A stretch of DNA of 64,000 bases from Castellaniella sp041677825. GTDB lineage: Bacteria; Pseudomonadota; Gammaproteobacteria; Burkholderiales; Burkholderiaceae_B. The stretch spans positions 96,736-160,735 of the forward strand of contig NZ_JBAYPG010000003.1 in assembly GCF_041677825.1 (NCBI RefSeq). Reading direction: 5' to 3'. A program made the position numbers and the translations under genes. A model generated the notes under the pieces. That model was not told where the DNA came from. It did no database searches and saw only the letters and a program-made list of their open reading frames with translations. This document shows positions 44,335-53,174 of the stretch, one piece after another (the first letter of the stretch is position 1; each line of letters begins with the position of its first letter).

Positions 44335-45387
44335 TTATTTCCAGGGCCGGTGATAGGCCCCGAGGGTGTGTTGCTGGCCTTCGGCCACCTTGTTGAGTTC
44401 GGCCATCCATGCGGGATGCACCGAATAGCGCGCCTGGCTGGCACGGGCCGAATCGATGGCCTGGCGCCAGACCTGCGTGACCTGTGCGACATAGGCCGGG
44501 CTGCGCTGGCGGCCTTCGATCTTGATGGCGCGCACCCCCATGGCCATGAGCCTAGGCAGCAGTTCGAGCGTATTCAGGCTGGTGGGTTCCTCGAGCGCAT
44601 AATAGGTTTCACCAGCGACGTCGAAGCGCCCTTTGCACAGGGTTGGATAGCCCGCATTCTCGCCTTCTTCGTAGCGGTCGATGAGCACACCGTTGAGCCG
44701 GGAGTCGAGCCCCTGCGGGGTCTGCTGCCAGCGCACATGCCGGGCAGGCGAACACACACCATGCGTGTTGGGGGATTCGCCGGTGGCGTATGAAGACAGC
44801 GCACAGCGCCCTTCGACCATCACGCACAGGCTGCCAAAGCCGAACACTTCGATCTCGACTGGCGTGTTTTCACAGACCTGCTGGACCTGAGCCACCGAAA
44901 GCACACGGGGCAGCACCGCCCGGGCCACGCCGAAATGCTCGTGGTAGAACTGGATGGCCTCGTAGTTGGTGGCCGAACCCTGTACCGAGAGGTGCAGACG
45001 CAAGCCCGGATAGTGTCGACTGGCATAGGCCATGAGCCCGGGGTCGGCCACGATGAGCGCATCGACACCGGCTTCGGCCGCACGGTCGACCGCCTGGCGC
45101 CACACCTGCCAGGCATCGGGCTGCGGATACGTATTCAGGGCCAGCAGGACCTTGCGCTGGCGCGCATGGGCGTAGCGGATGCCTTCGGCAATGGCGGCCT
45201 CATCGAAATTCAGGCCGGCAAAATTGCGCGCATTGGTGGCATCGCGAAAACCCAGGTAGACGCAGTCGGCCCCGTGATCGACCGCGGCCCTGAGCGCTGG
45301 CAGGCTGCCGGCCGGGCAGACCAGCTCGAAACGGGAATCATCGTGGTGGTGGATCACGCCGGGGCGTGTACTGGCAGAAACTGGCAT
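44335..45387 (-). CDS. ubiU: UbiU, oxygen-independent ubiquinone hydroxylation subunit (peptidase U32 family)
   Basis: This 350-aa U32 protein shows the four UbiU cysteines (GSLCVMVEGRCALSS, NTHGVCSPARH, PTLCKGRF), which hold an iron-sulphur cluster, and the repeat ELVCPAGSLPALRAAVDHGA common to the family. It partners with UbiV and UbiT. It heads the minus-strand ubiU-ubiV-ubiT genes, and a near-consensus FNR box sits exactly where an anaerobic activator is expected. The ATG at 45387 is preferred; another at 45396 is possible. Confidence 0.92.
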   Translation of the reverse strand: MPVSASTRPGVIHHHDDSRFELVCPAGSLPALRAAVDHGADCVYLGFRDATNARNFAGLNFDEAAIAEGIRYAHARQRKVLLALNTYPQPDAWQVWRQAVDRAAEAGVDALIVADPGLMAYASRHYPGLRLHLSVQGSATNYEAIQFYHEHFGVARAVLPRVLSVAQVQQVCENTPVEIEVFGFGSLCVMVEGRCALSSYATGESPNTHGVCSPARHVRWQQTPQGLDSRLNGVLIDRYEEGENAGYPTLCKGRFDVAGETYYALEEPTSLNTLELLPRLMAMGVRAIKIEGRQRSPAYVAQVTQVWRQAIDSARASQARYSVHPAWMAELNKVAEGQQHTLGAYHRPWK

Positions 45388-45488
45388 GGGGCACATCCAA
45401 AAAAACTGCGGCTGAAATGACGGTCTGGAAAGGCGCGACCACTGCACGCAACGGAAGCACCCACACGGGCCGCCTGGGCAGATGGCCA

Positions 45489-45502
45489 TTTCTCCGGATC
45501 AT
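45489..45502 (+). promoter_or_regulatory. Weak second FNR-like site for the divergent DUF2249 operon
   Basis: TTTCT-CCGG-ATCAT matches 7 of 10 conserved positions of TTGAT-N4-ATCAA and shares the CCGGATCA core of the stronger site. Its centre is about 41 bp upstream of a start point predicted from a weak -10 (GAGAAT, 45524-45529), which would serve the plus-strand DUF2249 gene. Confidence 0.3.
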
Positions 45503-45507
45503 CAGCT

Positions 45508-45549
45508 ACTATGCCTGTTGCTGGAGAATTTCTCCTTAATCCGGATCAA
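45508..45549 (-). promoter_or_regulatory. FNR-type activated promoter of ubiU
   Basis: TTAAT-CCGG-ATCAA (45536-45549) matches the FNR/DNR consensus TTGAT-N4-ATCAA in 9 of 10 positions. On the minus strand a -10-like CATAGT (45513-45508) predicts a start at 45501, which puts the box centre at -41.5, the classical class II position. E. coli ubiUV is FNR-controlled, so this agrees with known biology. Confidence 0.72.
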
Positions 45550-45569
45550 GAATCACGCAATCCATTCCC

Positions 45570-45791
45570 ATGACAGCCCCTGATCTCACCCTGGATGTGC
45601 GCGGTCTGTCGGCGCCGCAACCGCTCGAACAATGCCTCGAGGCCCTGACTGGGCTCGAGCCCGGGCAGCAATTGCACATGCTGATCGATCGCGAGCCCTG
45701 GCCCCTGTTCAATATTCTGGAACGCGATGGCTACGAATACTGCTGCACCTTCGAGGAGACCCACTTTCAGGTTTCCATCTGGCACGCCTGA
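45570..45791 (+). CDS. DUF2249 domain protein (TusA-like)
   Basis: The 73-aa product has the DUF2249 pattern LDVRGLSAPQPLEQCLEAL and EREPWPLFNILE-like IDREPWPLFNILERDGY. It lacks the HDP motif of the family member at 34886. It precedes a polytopic membrane protein by 3 bp, so both are co-translated. Such pairs occur in denitrifying betaproteobacteria. A link to anaerobic growth is inferred from the FNR-like sites and neighbours. Confidence 0.78.
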   Translation: MTAPDLTLDVRGLSAPQPLEQCLEALTGLEPGQQLHMLIDREPWPLFNILERDGYEYCCTFEETHFQVSIWHA

Positions 45792-45794
45792 GCC

Positions 45795-47144
45795 ATGCAG
45801 CGCGCCCTGGATTTCGACAAGACACCCGCACTGGGCGTGCCACTGCCCTTTTTGCTGAATGTCCCGCTGTTCGCATTGCTCGCCGGCCTGCTGGCCACCT
45901 GGGCCGGGCCCGAGGCGCTGGCCTCACGCTGGTCGGGTACCACGCTCGCCCTGACCCATCTGTGGACGCTGGGGATACTGGGCAGTGCGATGCTGGGGGC
46001 GCTGCTGCAGATCCTGGCAGTCGCCTGCAATGTGCCCACCCCCGGGATCCGGTTGCTGGTACGCTGGGTCCACCCCCTGCTGACCACCGGCACATTGCTG
46101 CTGGCAGCCGGCTTCCTGTGGTGGTGGTCGACAGCCTGGATCTCGGCCGTCCTGTTTCTGGCCAGCGCGTTCGTTCTGTATCTGGGCACCGTAGCCTGGG
46201 GCCTGTGGCGGCATCGACAGCACGTATATCGCGGCGCCCGCGAGATCCTGGTGCCAGTGCGCGGGGCCCTGGCTTCGCTGGCGCTGGCCGTACTGCTGGG
46301 GGCGTCCCTGGCCACCGCGCTGGGCTTGAGCCTGGCGCTGCCAGACTGGCTCGGCAGCCATGTGCTCTGGGGCCTGGCGGGCTGGGGCGGCTTGCTGTTG
46401 ATGGGCATGACGTTCCAGCTGCTGCCCATTTTCCAGGTGACCGAAATCTACCCCAGGCCCATGACGCGCTGGATGCCCCTGCTGGTGCCCATCCTGCTGC
46501 TGGCCTGGAGCGCACTGGAGGCCACCGACGGCCTGCCCCGCCTGATGCGCGAAGCGGTCGAGCTGATCCTGCTGGCAGCATACGTACTGTGGGGGGCCAC
46601 GACGCTGCAGCGCCTCTGGACCCGCAAGCGCCCGACCCCCGAAGCCACCACGCTGTTCTGGTATGTGAGCATGCTGTCGCTGCTCGCCTGCGCCCCCCTG
46701 TGGATCTGGCTGACCCATGGCCACGGCACGCAGGCCTCACTGGTGCTGGGGGTGGCCATCATCGTGGGCGTGCTGGGTTCGGCGGTCAATGGCATGCTGT
46801 ACAAGATCGTGCCCTTCCTGCTCTGGAAGCACGCCCAGGATTCGATCAGCGGGCCCAATCGCGATCCCGCCATGGCGCGCGTCTACCTCAAGGTATTGCC
46901 CAAGATGGCCACGTACATCGGTGAGACCGCAGCGCGCACGCAGTGGGCTGCCCACCTGGCGATGACCCTGTGCTGGCTGCTGGCCGCCGCCGGCTGGCAG
47001 GCGGCACGCCATGCCGCCGGACCCCTGCTGATCGTGTCCGCCCTGCTGCTGGCGTTCAACCTGGGCCGGGCCCTGCTGAGATATCGGCGCGCCCTGCGTG
47101 CCGTGGCTGAAGCGGCAGCAAGCCACGCGCGTCAGCCGTTGTAG
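45795..47144 (+). CDS. Polytopic membrane protein, NnrS / oxidase-subunit-I-like
   Basis: The 449-aa protein is hydrophobic throughout, with about twelve transmembrane segments and conserved histidines inside them (ALTHLWTLGILGSAMLGALL, RWVHPLLTTGTLL, SAVNGMLYKIVPFLLWKHAQ). The pattern of spaced histidines recalls NnrS and haem-copper oxidase subunit I, so haem or metal binding is possible. I cannot name the family with certainty. It is coupled to the DUF2249 gene, and its end overlaps the convergent regulator gene by 13 bp. Confidence 0.7.
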   Translation: MQRALDFDKTPALGVPLPFLLNVPLFALLAGLLATWAGPEALASRWSGTTLALTHLWTLGILGSAMLGALLQILAVACNVPTPGIRLLVRWVHPLLTTGTLLLAAGFLWWWSTAWISAVLFLASAFVLYLGTVAWGLWRHRQHVYRGAREILVPVRGALASLALAVLLGASLATALGLSLALPDWLGSHVLWGLAGWGGLLLMGMTFQLLPIFQVTEIYPRPMTRWMPLLVPILLLAWSALEATDGLPRLMREAVELILLAAYVLWGATTLQRLWTRKRPTPEATTLFWYVSMLSLLACAPLWIWLTHGHGTQASLVLGVAIIVGVLGSAVNGMLYKIVPFLLWKHAQDSISGPNRDPAMARVYLKVLPKMATYIGETAARTQWAAHLAMTLCWLLAAAGWQAARHAAGPLLIVSALLLAFNLGRALLRYRRALRAVAEAAASHARQPL

Positions 47145-47833
47145 TTGCGCAGGCCCTGGGCGTCGATGATGGTGTATTCGCGACCGCGCACCCGCAGCAG
47201 GCCCTTGTCGCTCATGTCGCGCAGCAGGCGTGAAAAATGCTCGGGCGAGAGATTCAACCTGGAGGCCATCACCGCCTTGCCGATTTCGATCCGAAACGCC
47301 TCCCCCACCGCGCCGCGCGACTCTTTCAGCAGCCACGAGACGAGCCGCTGCGGAGCCGACTTGAGCGTATAGGCCTCGACATCGGCCATCAGGTTGTAAA
47401 GCCGCGAACTGAGCCCGGCCAGCATCCTGCGCGCAATACGGGGATCACGATCGAGCTGTTCGAACAAGGCGTCACGCCCCACGTGCAGAAGCAGGGAATC
47501 CCGCAGGGCAACGGCCGTCACGATGTAGTCCTTGCCCATGAACATCAGCGCCTCGCCAAAGCCGTCACCCGGGCCGATCAGGCGCACGACCCGTTCAGCC
47601 CCGCTGCTGGATACAAACAGCAGTTTCACCAGGCCGTACATCACCACATGAAAGCCGACACACGGGTCGCCCCGCTGGAAAATCACCTCGTCGCGAGCCA
47701 CCTTGATTTCTGTGGTGCCCGCCACGATGGGCTGCAAGGCCTCGGCGGACAGTTCATTGAACAAAGGAACCTGCGCGAGCAGGGCCGCCATCCTTTTTTC
47801 CTGCTTGCGCTGCTCGGCCGACCCCAGTGCCAT
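47132..47833 (-). CDS. Crp/Fnr-family regulator, DNR/NnrR type
   Basis: The 233-aa protein has a cyclic-nucleotide-like sensor domain (GDPCVGFHVVMYGLVKLLFVSS, GDGFGEALMF) and a C-terminal winged helix with the recognition segment LSPEHFSRLLRDMSDKGLL. The N-terminal cysteines that hold the FNR iron-sulphur cluster are absent, so it is not a direct oxygen sensor; DNR/NnrR-type nitric-oxide or redox response is the likely class. The Ser-Arg recognition helix (EHFSRLL) fits TTGAT-N4-ATCAA sites such as those upstream of ubiU and hemN. Confidence 0.82.
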   Translation of the reverse strand: MALGSAEQRKQEKRMAALLAQVPLFNELSAEALQPIVAGTTEIKVARDEVIFQRGDPCVGFHVVMYGLVKLLFVSSSGAERVVRLIGPGDGFGEALMFMGKDYIVTAVALRDSLLLHVGRDALFEQLDRDPRIARRMLAGLSSRLYNLMADVEAYTLKSAPQRLVSWLLKESRGAVGEAFRIEIGKAVMASRLNLSPEHFSRLLRDMSDKGLLRVRGREYTIIDAQGLRNYNG

Positions 47834-47866
47834 CGCCGGCGCGGACTTGCTAGAATCCACTGAACC

Positions 47867-48298
47867 ATGATCCGCACCCTGTACACCGTGCTGGGGTCGA
47901 TGGCCCTGGGCCTGGGGGTGCTGGGGATTTTCCTGCCCCTGCTGCCCACGACCCCCTTCCTCTTGCTGGCGGCCTTCTGCTTTTTGCGCGGCTCGCCTCG
48001 CATGCATGCCTGGCTGATGTCGCATCGTGTCCTCGGTCCGTATATCCGCGACTTCCAGGAGGGGCGCGGAATCCCCCTGCAGAGCAAGTGCATCGCCATG
48101 GCACTGATGTGGCCTTCACTGGCCGTGTCGGCCTGGATCATGCCGGTGGCCTGGGCCCGCTGGCTTTTGCTGATACCCGGCGTGGCCGTCAGCATTTATC
48201 TGTGGCGCCTGCCCACGCGGGCGGCCAGCGCCGATAGTACACGACCGGCCACCCCGCGCAGTGACGAATCACCCCCCGATCAGATCAGCCGCGAGTAG
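47867..48298 (+). CDS. ybaN: YbaN-family (DUF454) inner-membrane protein
   Basis: The 143-aa protein has the DUF454 core LGVLGIFLPLLPTTPFLLLAAFCF followed by FLRGSPRMHAWLMSHRVLG and three to four hydrophobic segments. The function is unknown. In many proteobacteria it neighbours iron or haem genes. An extended -10 (TGCTAGAAT) lies only about 11 bp before the ATG, so the transcript would be nearly leaderless. The tail overlaps the convergent hemN stop by 19 bp. Confidence 0.82.
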   Translation: MIRTLYTVLGSMALGLGVLGIFLPLLPTTPFLLLAAFCFLRGSPRMHAWLMSHRVLGPYIRDFQEGRGIPLQSKCIAMALMWPSLAVSAWIMPVAWARWLLLIPGVAVSIYLWRLPTRAASADSTRPATPRSDESPPDQISRE

Positions 48299-49707
48299 GT
48301 CGCCACGCGCGGCCGGCCCACGTACTGGTCGAACACCATGGCCAGCGCGCGCACAAAGACACGCCCCTTGGGCAAGACCCGCAAGCCCTGGTCATCGATC
48401 GTCAGCAGGCCCGATTGCACCTGCGGCGCAAGCCGCTCGAGCTCGGCCGCAAAATGTTCGACAAATGACAGGCCGTGCATGCGTTCGAAACGCGTGAAAT
48501 CGATCGGCATGCTGCACATGATGGCCATGATGACCTCGCGCCGCAACGCATCTTCAGGGCTCAGATCAAACCCCTTGGCCGTGGGCAGCACACCATGCGT
48601 GACCTGCTCAGTATAGGCGTTGAGCGAATGATGGTTCTGCACGTAGGCATTGCCGATCTTGCCGATGGCCGAAATACCGAAGCCGATGAGATCGCATTCG
48701 GCGCGGGTCGTATAGCCCTGGAAATTGCGGTGCAGGCCCAGATTGAGCCGGGCCTGGTTGAGTTCGTCTTCCGGCCGGGCAAAGTGATCTAGACCGATGT
48801 ACACGTATCCGGCATCGAGCAGGCGCCTGACCGACATGAGAAAGATCTGCAGCCGAGTATCCGCCGAGGGCAGATCTTCGGTGCGGATGAGCCGCTGTGA
48901 TTTGAAGCGGTCGGGCAGGTGGGCATAGTTGTACAGCGCGATGCGGTCGGGCAGCAGTTCGATCAACTGGTCGAGCGTACGCCCAAAACTGGCCAGGGTC
49001 TGTTTCGGCAGCCCGTAGATCAGGTCGGCGTTCACGGACTGGAAGCCGTTGTCGCGGCTGGCCTGAAGGGCCGCGCGCACCATCTCGTAGGGCTGGATCC
49101 GATTGACCGCGGCCTGTACGTCGGGGTCGAAATCCTGTACGCCAAAACTGGTGCGATTGAAACCCAGCCCGGCCAGCATGGCCAGGGAATCGGGTGTCAC
49201 CGTGCGCGGATCGATCTCGACCCCCAATTCGGCGTCGGCAGAAAACTCGAAGTGACGGCGCAGCTGAACCATCAGGCCCTCGAGCTCGGCTGCGCTCAGG
49301 AAGGTGGGGGTTCCACCCCCCAGATGCAATTGCACCGCCTGCCGGTGCACCCCGAGATGGGCATCGAGCAGGTCCATTTCTTGATACAGAACCTGAAGAT
49401 ACTCGGCCGACCGGCTGTGGTCGCGGGTAATGATCTTGTTGCAAGCGCAAAAATAGCACAGGGATTCACAGAACGGCAGATGCACGTACACCGACAGCGG
49501 CACGGCCTGAGCTGCCGTGGCCCGCTGCGCCAGGTGTCCGATGTAGCGTTCGGGCGGATAGCCCTGCTCGAAGCGATCGGCCGTCGGATATGAGGTATAG
49601 CGGGGCCCGGACTGATCGAAGCGGCGAATCAGCGCCTCGGAGATTTCCAGATCGGCAAAGGCATCGACCGGGGCACCCGACGTATCGGCAGCAGCAAGAG
49701 AGGACAT
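48280..49707 (-). CDS. hemN: Oxygen-independent coproporphyrinogen III oxidase
   Basis: The 475-aa radical-SAM enzyme has the CxxxCxxC cluster motif (LPFCESLCYFCACNKII) and the HemN sequences GPRYTSYPTADRF near the N-terminus and HFARPEDELNQA. It oxidises two propionates of coproporphyrinogen III to vinyl groups using SAM instead of O2. The ATG at 49707 gives the family length; upstream in-frame ATGs add an unconserved, cysteine-rich tail. An FNR-like box lies about 150 bp upstream. Confidence 0.93.
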   Translation of the reverse strand: MSSLAAADTSGAPVDAFADLEISEALIRRFDQSGPRYTSYPTADRFEQGYPPERYIGHLAQRATAAQAVPLSVYVHLPFCESLCYFCACNKIITRDHSRSAEYLQVLYQEMDLLDAHLGVHRQAVQLHLGGGTPTFLSAAELEGLMVQLRRHFEFSADAELGVEIDPRTVTPDSLAMLAGLGFNRTSFGVQDFDPDVQAAVNRIQPYEMVRAALQASRDNGFQSVNADLIYGLPKQTLASFGRTLDQLIELLPDRIALYNYAHLPDRFKSQRLIRTEDLPSADTRLQIFLMSVRRLLDAGYVYIGLDHFARPEDELNQARLNLGLHRNFQGYTTRAECDLIGFGISAIGKIGNAYVQNHHSLNAYTEQVTHGVLPTAKGFDLSPEDALRREVIMAIMCSMPIDFTRFERMHGLSFVEHFAAELERLAPQVQSGLLTIDDQGLRVLPKGRVFVRALAMVFDQYVGRPRVATYSRLI

Positions 49708-49851
49708 ACCAGAATTTCCCAGGCAAGTATGCACACATCGTACACGTGCGGGCAGCACGCATGCATACGCCTGCCACGCGACTGCAGCGCGTGTGAAATG
49801 CCTCATTGTCGTGCATCGCCACTCACCTGGGTAGCCTGATGGGCGCAGAGA

Positions 49852-49865
49852 TTGATCCAGGTCAA
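49852..49865. promoter_or_regulatory. FNR/DNR-type box between hemN and the Mrp operon
   Basis: TTGAT-CCAG-GTCAA matches TTGAT-N4-ATCAA in 9 of 10 positions. For hemN (minus strand) a -10-like GACAAT at 49810-49805 would place it near -60, a class I position; for the plus-strand Mrp operon the best -10 (TATCAT, 49880) puts it too close. hemN is the more likely target, as in Pseudomonas. Confidence 0.62.
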
Positions 49866-49935
49866 ACGGCATCTTCGCGTATCATATTCGCCTGGCATTC
49901 CCCACTGACGTCCCCCACCGCGTACAAGCCGATCC

Positions 49936-52830
49936 ATGCTTCTGACCCTGATTCTGGCCATCCCCTTTGCCGGCAGTCTGTGTGCAGCCCTGCTGCCCGC
50001 AAGAGCCAGGCGAGCTGGGGCATGGCTCGCCGGGGGCAGTGCCCTGCTGTGTCTGCTCCTGGCCGTGACCCTCACGCCGGCCCTGGCCGACGAAGGGGTC
50101 ATCAAGCTGAGCGTGCCGTGGATTCCGCTGCAGGGGGTCGACCTGACGCTGCGCATGGATGGCTACGCATGGCTGTTCGTCGTGATCATTTCAGCGCTGG
50201 GTGGCTTGATCGCGCTGTACGCCCATTACTATCTGTCGGCCGATGATCCGGCCCCGCGCTTCTTTGCGTTCCTGCTGAGTTTCATGGGTGCCATGCTCGG
50301 GGTGGTGCTGGCGGGCAACCTGATCCAGCTGCTCGTGTTCTGGGAACTCACCAGCCTTTCGTCCTTCATGCTGATCGGCTATTGGTCGCACCGCATGGAT
50401 GCCCGTCGTGGCGCCCGCATGGCCCTGCTGATCACGGGCAGCGGCGGCTTCTGCCTGCTGGCCAGCATGCTCATCATCGGCCATATCGTGGGCAGCTATG
50501 ATCTGGACGCCGTCCTGGCAGCCGCCCCGCTCATCCGCAACCATCGCTGGTATCCGATACTGCTGGTGCTTCTGGCCCTGGGGGCCCTGACCAAAAGCGC
50601 GCAATTTCCCTTTCATTTCTGGCTGCCCAACGCCATGGCAGCCCCCACGCCCGTATCGGCCTACCTGCATTCGGCCACCATGGTGAAGGCCGGCGTCTTT
50701 CTGCTGGCCCGCTTCTGGCCGATTTTTTCCGGTACCGACTGGTGGACCTGGATCATCGGCGGCGCCGGGCTGTGCTCGCTGCTGCTGGGTGCCTATGCCG
50801 CGACCTTCCAGCGCGACATGAAGGGGGTACTGGCCTACTCGACCATCAGCCACCTGGGGCTGATCACGCTGCTGCTCGGGATGAACAGCCGCCTGGCTCT
50901 GGTTGCGGCGATCTTCCACATCATCAACCATGCCACGTTCAAGGCCTCACTGTTCATGGCTGCGGGCATCGTCGACCACGAAAGCGGGACTCGCGACCTC
51001 ACGCGGTTGTCGGGCCTGCGCAGGGCCATGCCCCTGACGGCCACGCTGGCCATGGTGTCGGCCGCGGCCATGGCCGGCGTTCCCCTGCTGAACGGCTTTC
51101 TGTCCAAGGAAATGTTCTTTGCGGAAACCGTGTTCATCACGGGGCACTGGGCCACACGCTGGGGTCTGGCCACGGCGGCAGTCATTGCAGGTGCATTCAG
51201 CGTGGCCTATTCGCTGCGTTTCATCCTGCAAGTGTTCTTTGGGCCACCCGCCACTGATCTGCCCCGGGTGCCGCACGACCCCGACCGCAGGATGCTGATC
51301 CCCTGCGCCATCCTGGTGCTCATCTGCCTGGCCATCGGCATTGCGCCTGGGGTGTTCGTCAAGCCAGTGCTCGAACTGGTCATGCACGCCCTGCTGGGCG
51401 AGCGGGTGCCCGCCTTCAACCTGCAACTGTGGCATGGCATCAATCTGCCGCTGCTCATGAGCCTGATCGCCACCGGCGGCGGCATACTCATCTACGCCGC
51501 CCTGCGCGGCCACGACAGGCGCAAACCCGGACAGGTGCCATTCATCTACCGTTTCGACGGCCGGCAGAGCTTCGAACTCTGGCTCGAGGCGCTGGATGCC
51601 GGCTCGGCCCGGCTGATGCAGTGGCTGCAGACCCAGCGCCTGCAGCCGCAGGTCCTGCTGCTGATTCTCTGCACCCTGGCCGTAGGCGTCCTGCCGCTGC
51701 TGCAGTCGTCCGTATGGTTCAAGGGCAGCCAGTCCACGCCAGCCCAATGGTCCTTTGCCCTGATGTGGCTCGCGGGCAGTGCCTGTGCGCTGAGCGCCGC
51801 GTACCAGGCCAAGTATCACCGCATTGCATCACTGATGCTGGCCAGTGCCGCCGGCCTGGTCACCGGCATCACCTTTGCCTGGCTCTCGGCCCCCGACCTG
51901 GCGCTCACCCAGCTGACTGTCGAAGTGGTCACCACGATCCTGATCCTGCTCGGTTTGCGCTGGCTGCCGCCCCGCATCGAAGAGTTTCCCGGCCCGACCC
52001 GCCAGCGTACGCTGTGGCGCCGGCGCCGCGATTTCCTGGTCGCCGTCCTGGCCGGTGCGGCGATGACGCTGCTGGCCTGGGTCATGATGACGCGACCGGC
52101 CGCCCAGCACAGCATTGCCCACTATTTTGTCGAACAGGCCTGGCCCCTGGGGGGCGGGGCAAATGTCGTCAACGTCATCCTGGTCGACTTCCGCGCCTTC
52201 GATACTTTTGGCGAAATCACCGTGCTGGGCATCGTGGCGCTGAGCGTATACGCCCTGCTGCGCCGCTTCCGTCCCCCGGCAGAAACCATTACGGCCCCCT
52301 TGCGGCACCGCAGCCGCGATGCCAAGACCGTGCACTTCGAAGAACCCGACATCCTTGCGCCCCTGCCGTATGGCCTGATGCGCATCCCCGCCGTGCTGGT
52401 CCGCCTGCTGTTGCCGGTCACCACAATGATCTCGCTGTATTTCCTCTTCCGTGGGCACAATCTGCCAGGTGGCGGTTTTGTCGGTGGCCTGATCATGGCC
52501 ACGGGCATCATCCTGCAGTACATGGTCGGCGGGATACTCTGGGTCGAGGCCCGGCCCCTGATCCGACCCCAGGCCTGGATCGCCCTGGGGCTGTTGCTGG
52601 CCGGGCTGACCGCCATGGCGGTCTGGTGGACGGGTCAGCCACTGCTGGCATCATCCCATCTCGACCTCGATCTGCCCTGGATCGGCAGCGCGCATCTGTC
52701 CAGCGTGCTGCTCTTCGACCTGGGGGTCTACATGCTGGTCGTCGGCGCGACCGTACTGATGATCATCGCCCTGGCCCACCAGTCGCTGCGCTTCTACCGG
52801 CAACTGGCCGAGACGGACATGGGGAACTGA
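49936..52830 (+). CDS. mnhA: Mrp Na+/H+ antiporter subunit A-B fusion
   Basis: The 964-aa protein begins with the proton-translocating domain shared with respiratory complex I subunit ND5 (YYLSADDPAPRFFAFLLSFM, FPFHFWLPNAMAAPTPVSAY, KGVLAYSTISHLGLI). Then come the MrpA-specific helices. The last 150 residues (about 810-955) match MrpB (PVTTMISLYFLFRGHNLPGG, GGLIMATGIILQYMVGG). No separate mnhB gene follows. The protein is part of a large membrane complex that expels Na+ in exchange for H+ and helps with pH and salt balance. Confidence 0.93.
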   Translation: MLLTLILAIPFAGSLCAALLPARARRAGAWLAGGSALLCLLLAVTLTPALADEGVIKLSVPWIPLQGVDLTLRMDGYAWLFVVIISALGGLIALYAHYYLSADDPAPRFFAFLLSFMGAMLGVVLAGNLIQLLVFWELTSLSSFMLIGYWSHRMDARRGARMALLITGSGGFCLLASMLIIGHIVGSYDLDAVLAAAPLIRNHRWYPILLVLLALGALTKSAQFPFHFWLPNAMAAPTPVSAYLHSATMVKAGVFLLARFWPIFSGTDWWTWIIGGAGLCSLLLGAYAATFQRDMKGVLAYSTISHLGLITLLLGMNSRLALVAAIFHIINHATFKASLFMAAGIVDHESGTRDLTRLSGLRRAMPLTATLAMVSAAAMAGVPLLNGFLSKEMFFAETVFITGHWATRWGLATAAVIAGAFSVAYSLRFILQVFFGPPATDLPRVPHDPDRRMLIPCAILVLICLAIGIAPGVFVKPVLELVMHALLGERVPAFNLQLWHGINLPLLMSLIATGGGILIYAALRGHDRRKPGQVPFIYRFDGRQSFELWLEALDAGSARLMQWLQTQRLQPQVLLLILCTLAVGVLPLLQSSVWFKGSQSTPAQWSFALMWLAGSACALSAAYQAKYHRIASLMLASAAGLVTGITFAWLSAPDLALTQLTVEVVTTILILLGLRWLPPRIEEFPGPTRQRTLWRRRRDFLVAVLAGAAMTLLAWVMMTRPAAQHSIAHYFVEQAWPLGGGANVVNVILVDFRAFDTFGEITVLGIVALSVYALLRRFRPPAETITAPLRHRSRDAKTVHFEEPDILAPLPYGLMRIPAVLVRLLLPVTTMISLYFLFRGHNLPGGGFVGGLIMATGIILQYMVGGILWVEARPLIRPQAWIALGLLLAGLTAMAVWWTGQPLLASSHLDLDLPWIGSAHLSSVLLFDLGVYMLVVGATVLMIIALAHQSLRFYRQLAETDMGN

Positions 52831-52832
52831 AC

Positions 52833-53174
52833 ATGGAATGGATACTGGCACTGGCGATTGGCGTGCTGGCCGGCTCGGGGGTCTGGCTGCTGCTGCGTCC
52901 GCGGACCTTCCAGTTCATCATGGGGCTGGTGCTCATGGCCTATGCCGTCAACCTGTTCATTTTTGCCATGGGGCGGCTGCGTCTCGACGCGCCACCCGTG
53001 ATCGATCCCGAGTGGGCTGATCCAGCGCTGTATGCCGACCCGCTGCCGCAGGCACTGGTGCTCACAGCCATTGTCATCGGCTTCGCCACCACCGCACTCT
53101 TTCTGGTGGTGCTGCTCGCTTCGCGCGGGATGAGTCATACGGACCACGTCGATGGCGAGGAACACCAGCCATGA
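52833..53174 (+). CDS. mnhC: Mrp Na+/H+ antiporter subunit C
   Basis: The 113-aa membrane protein is NuoK-like with three helices and the motif FQFIMGLVLMAYAVNLFIFA, then DPLPQALVLTAIVIGFATTA. It starts 2 bp after the mnhA stop and ends with an ATGA overlap with mnhD. The upstream extension of the frame into mnhA is not coding. Confidence 0.93.
   Translation: MEWILALAIGVLAGSGVWLLLRPRTFQFIMGLVLMAYAVNLFIFAMGRLRLDAPPVIDPEWADPALYADPLPQALVLTAIVIGFATTALFLVVLLASRGMSHTDHVDGEEHQP

Noticed and set aside
51429..52832. Long upstream extension of mnhC and other plus-strand frames within mnhA
   Set aside because: These are out-of-frame readings of mnhA; the true mnhC start is the ATG at 52833, two bases after the mnhA stop.
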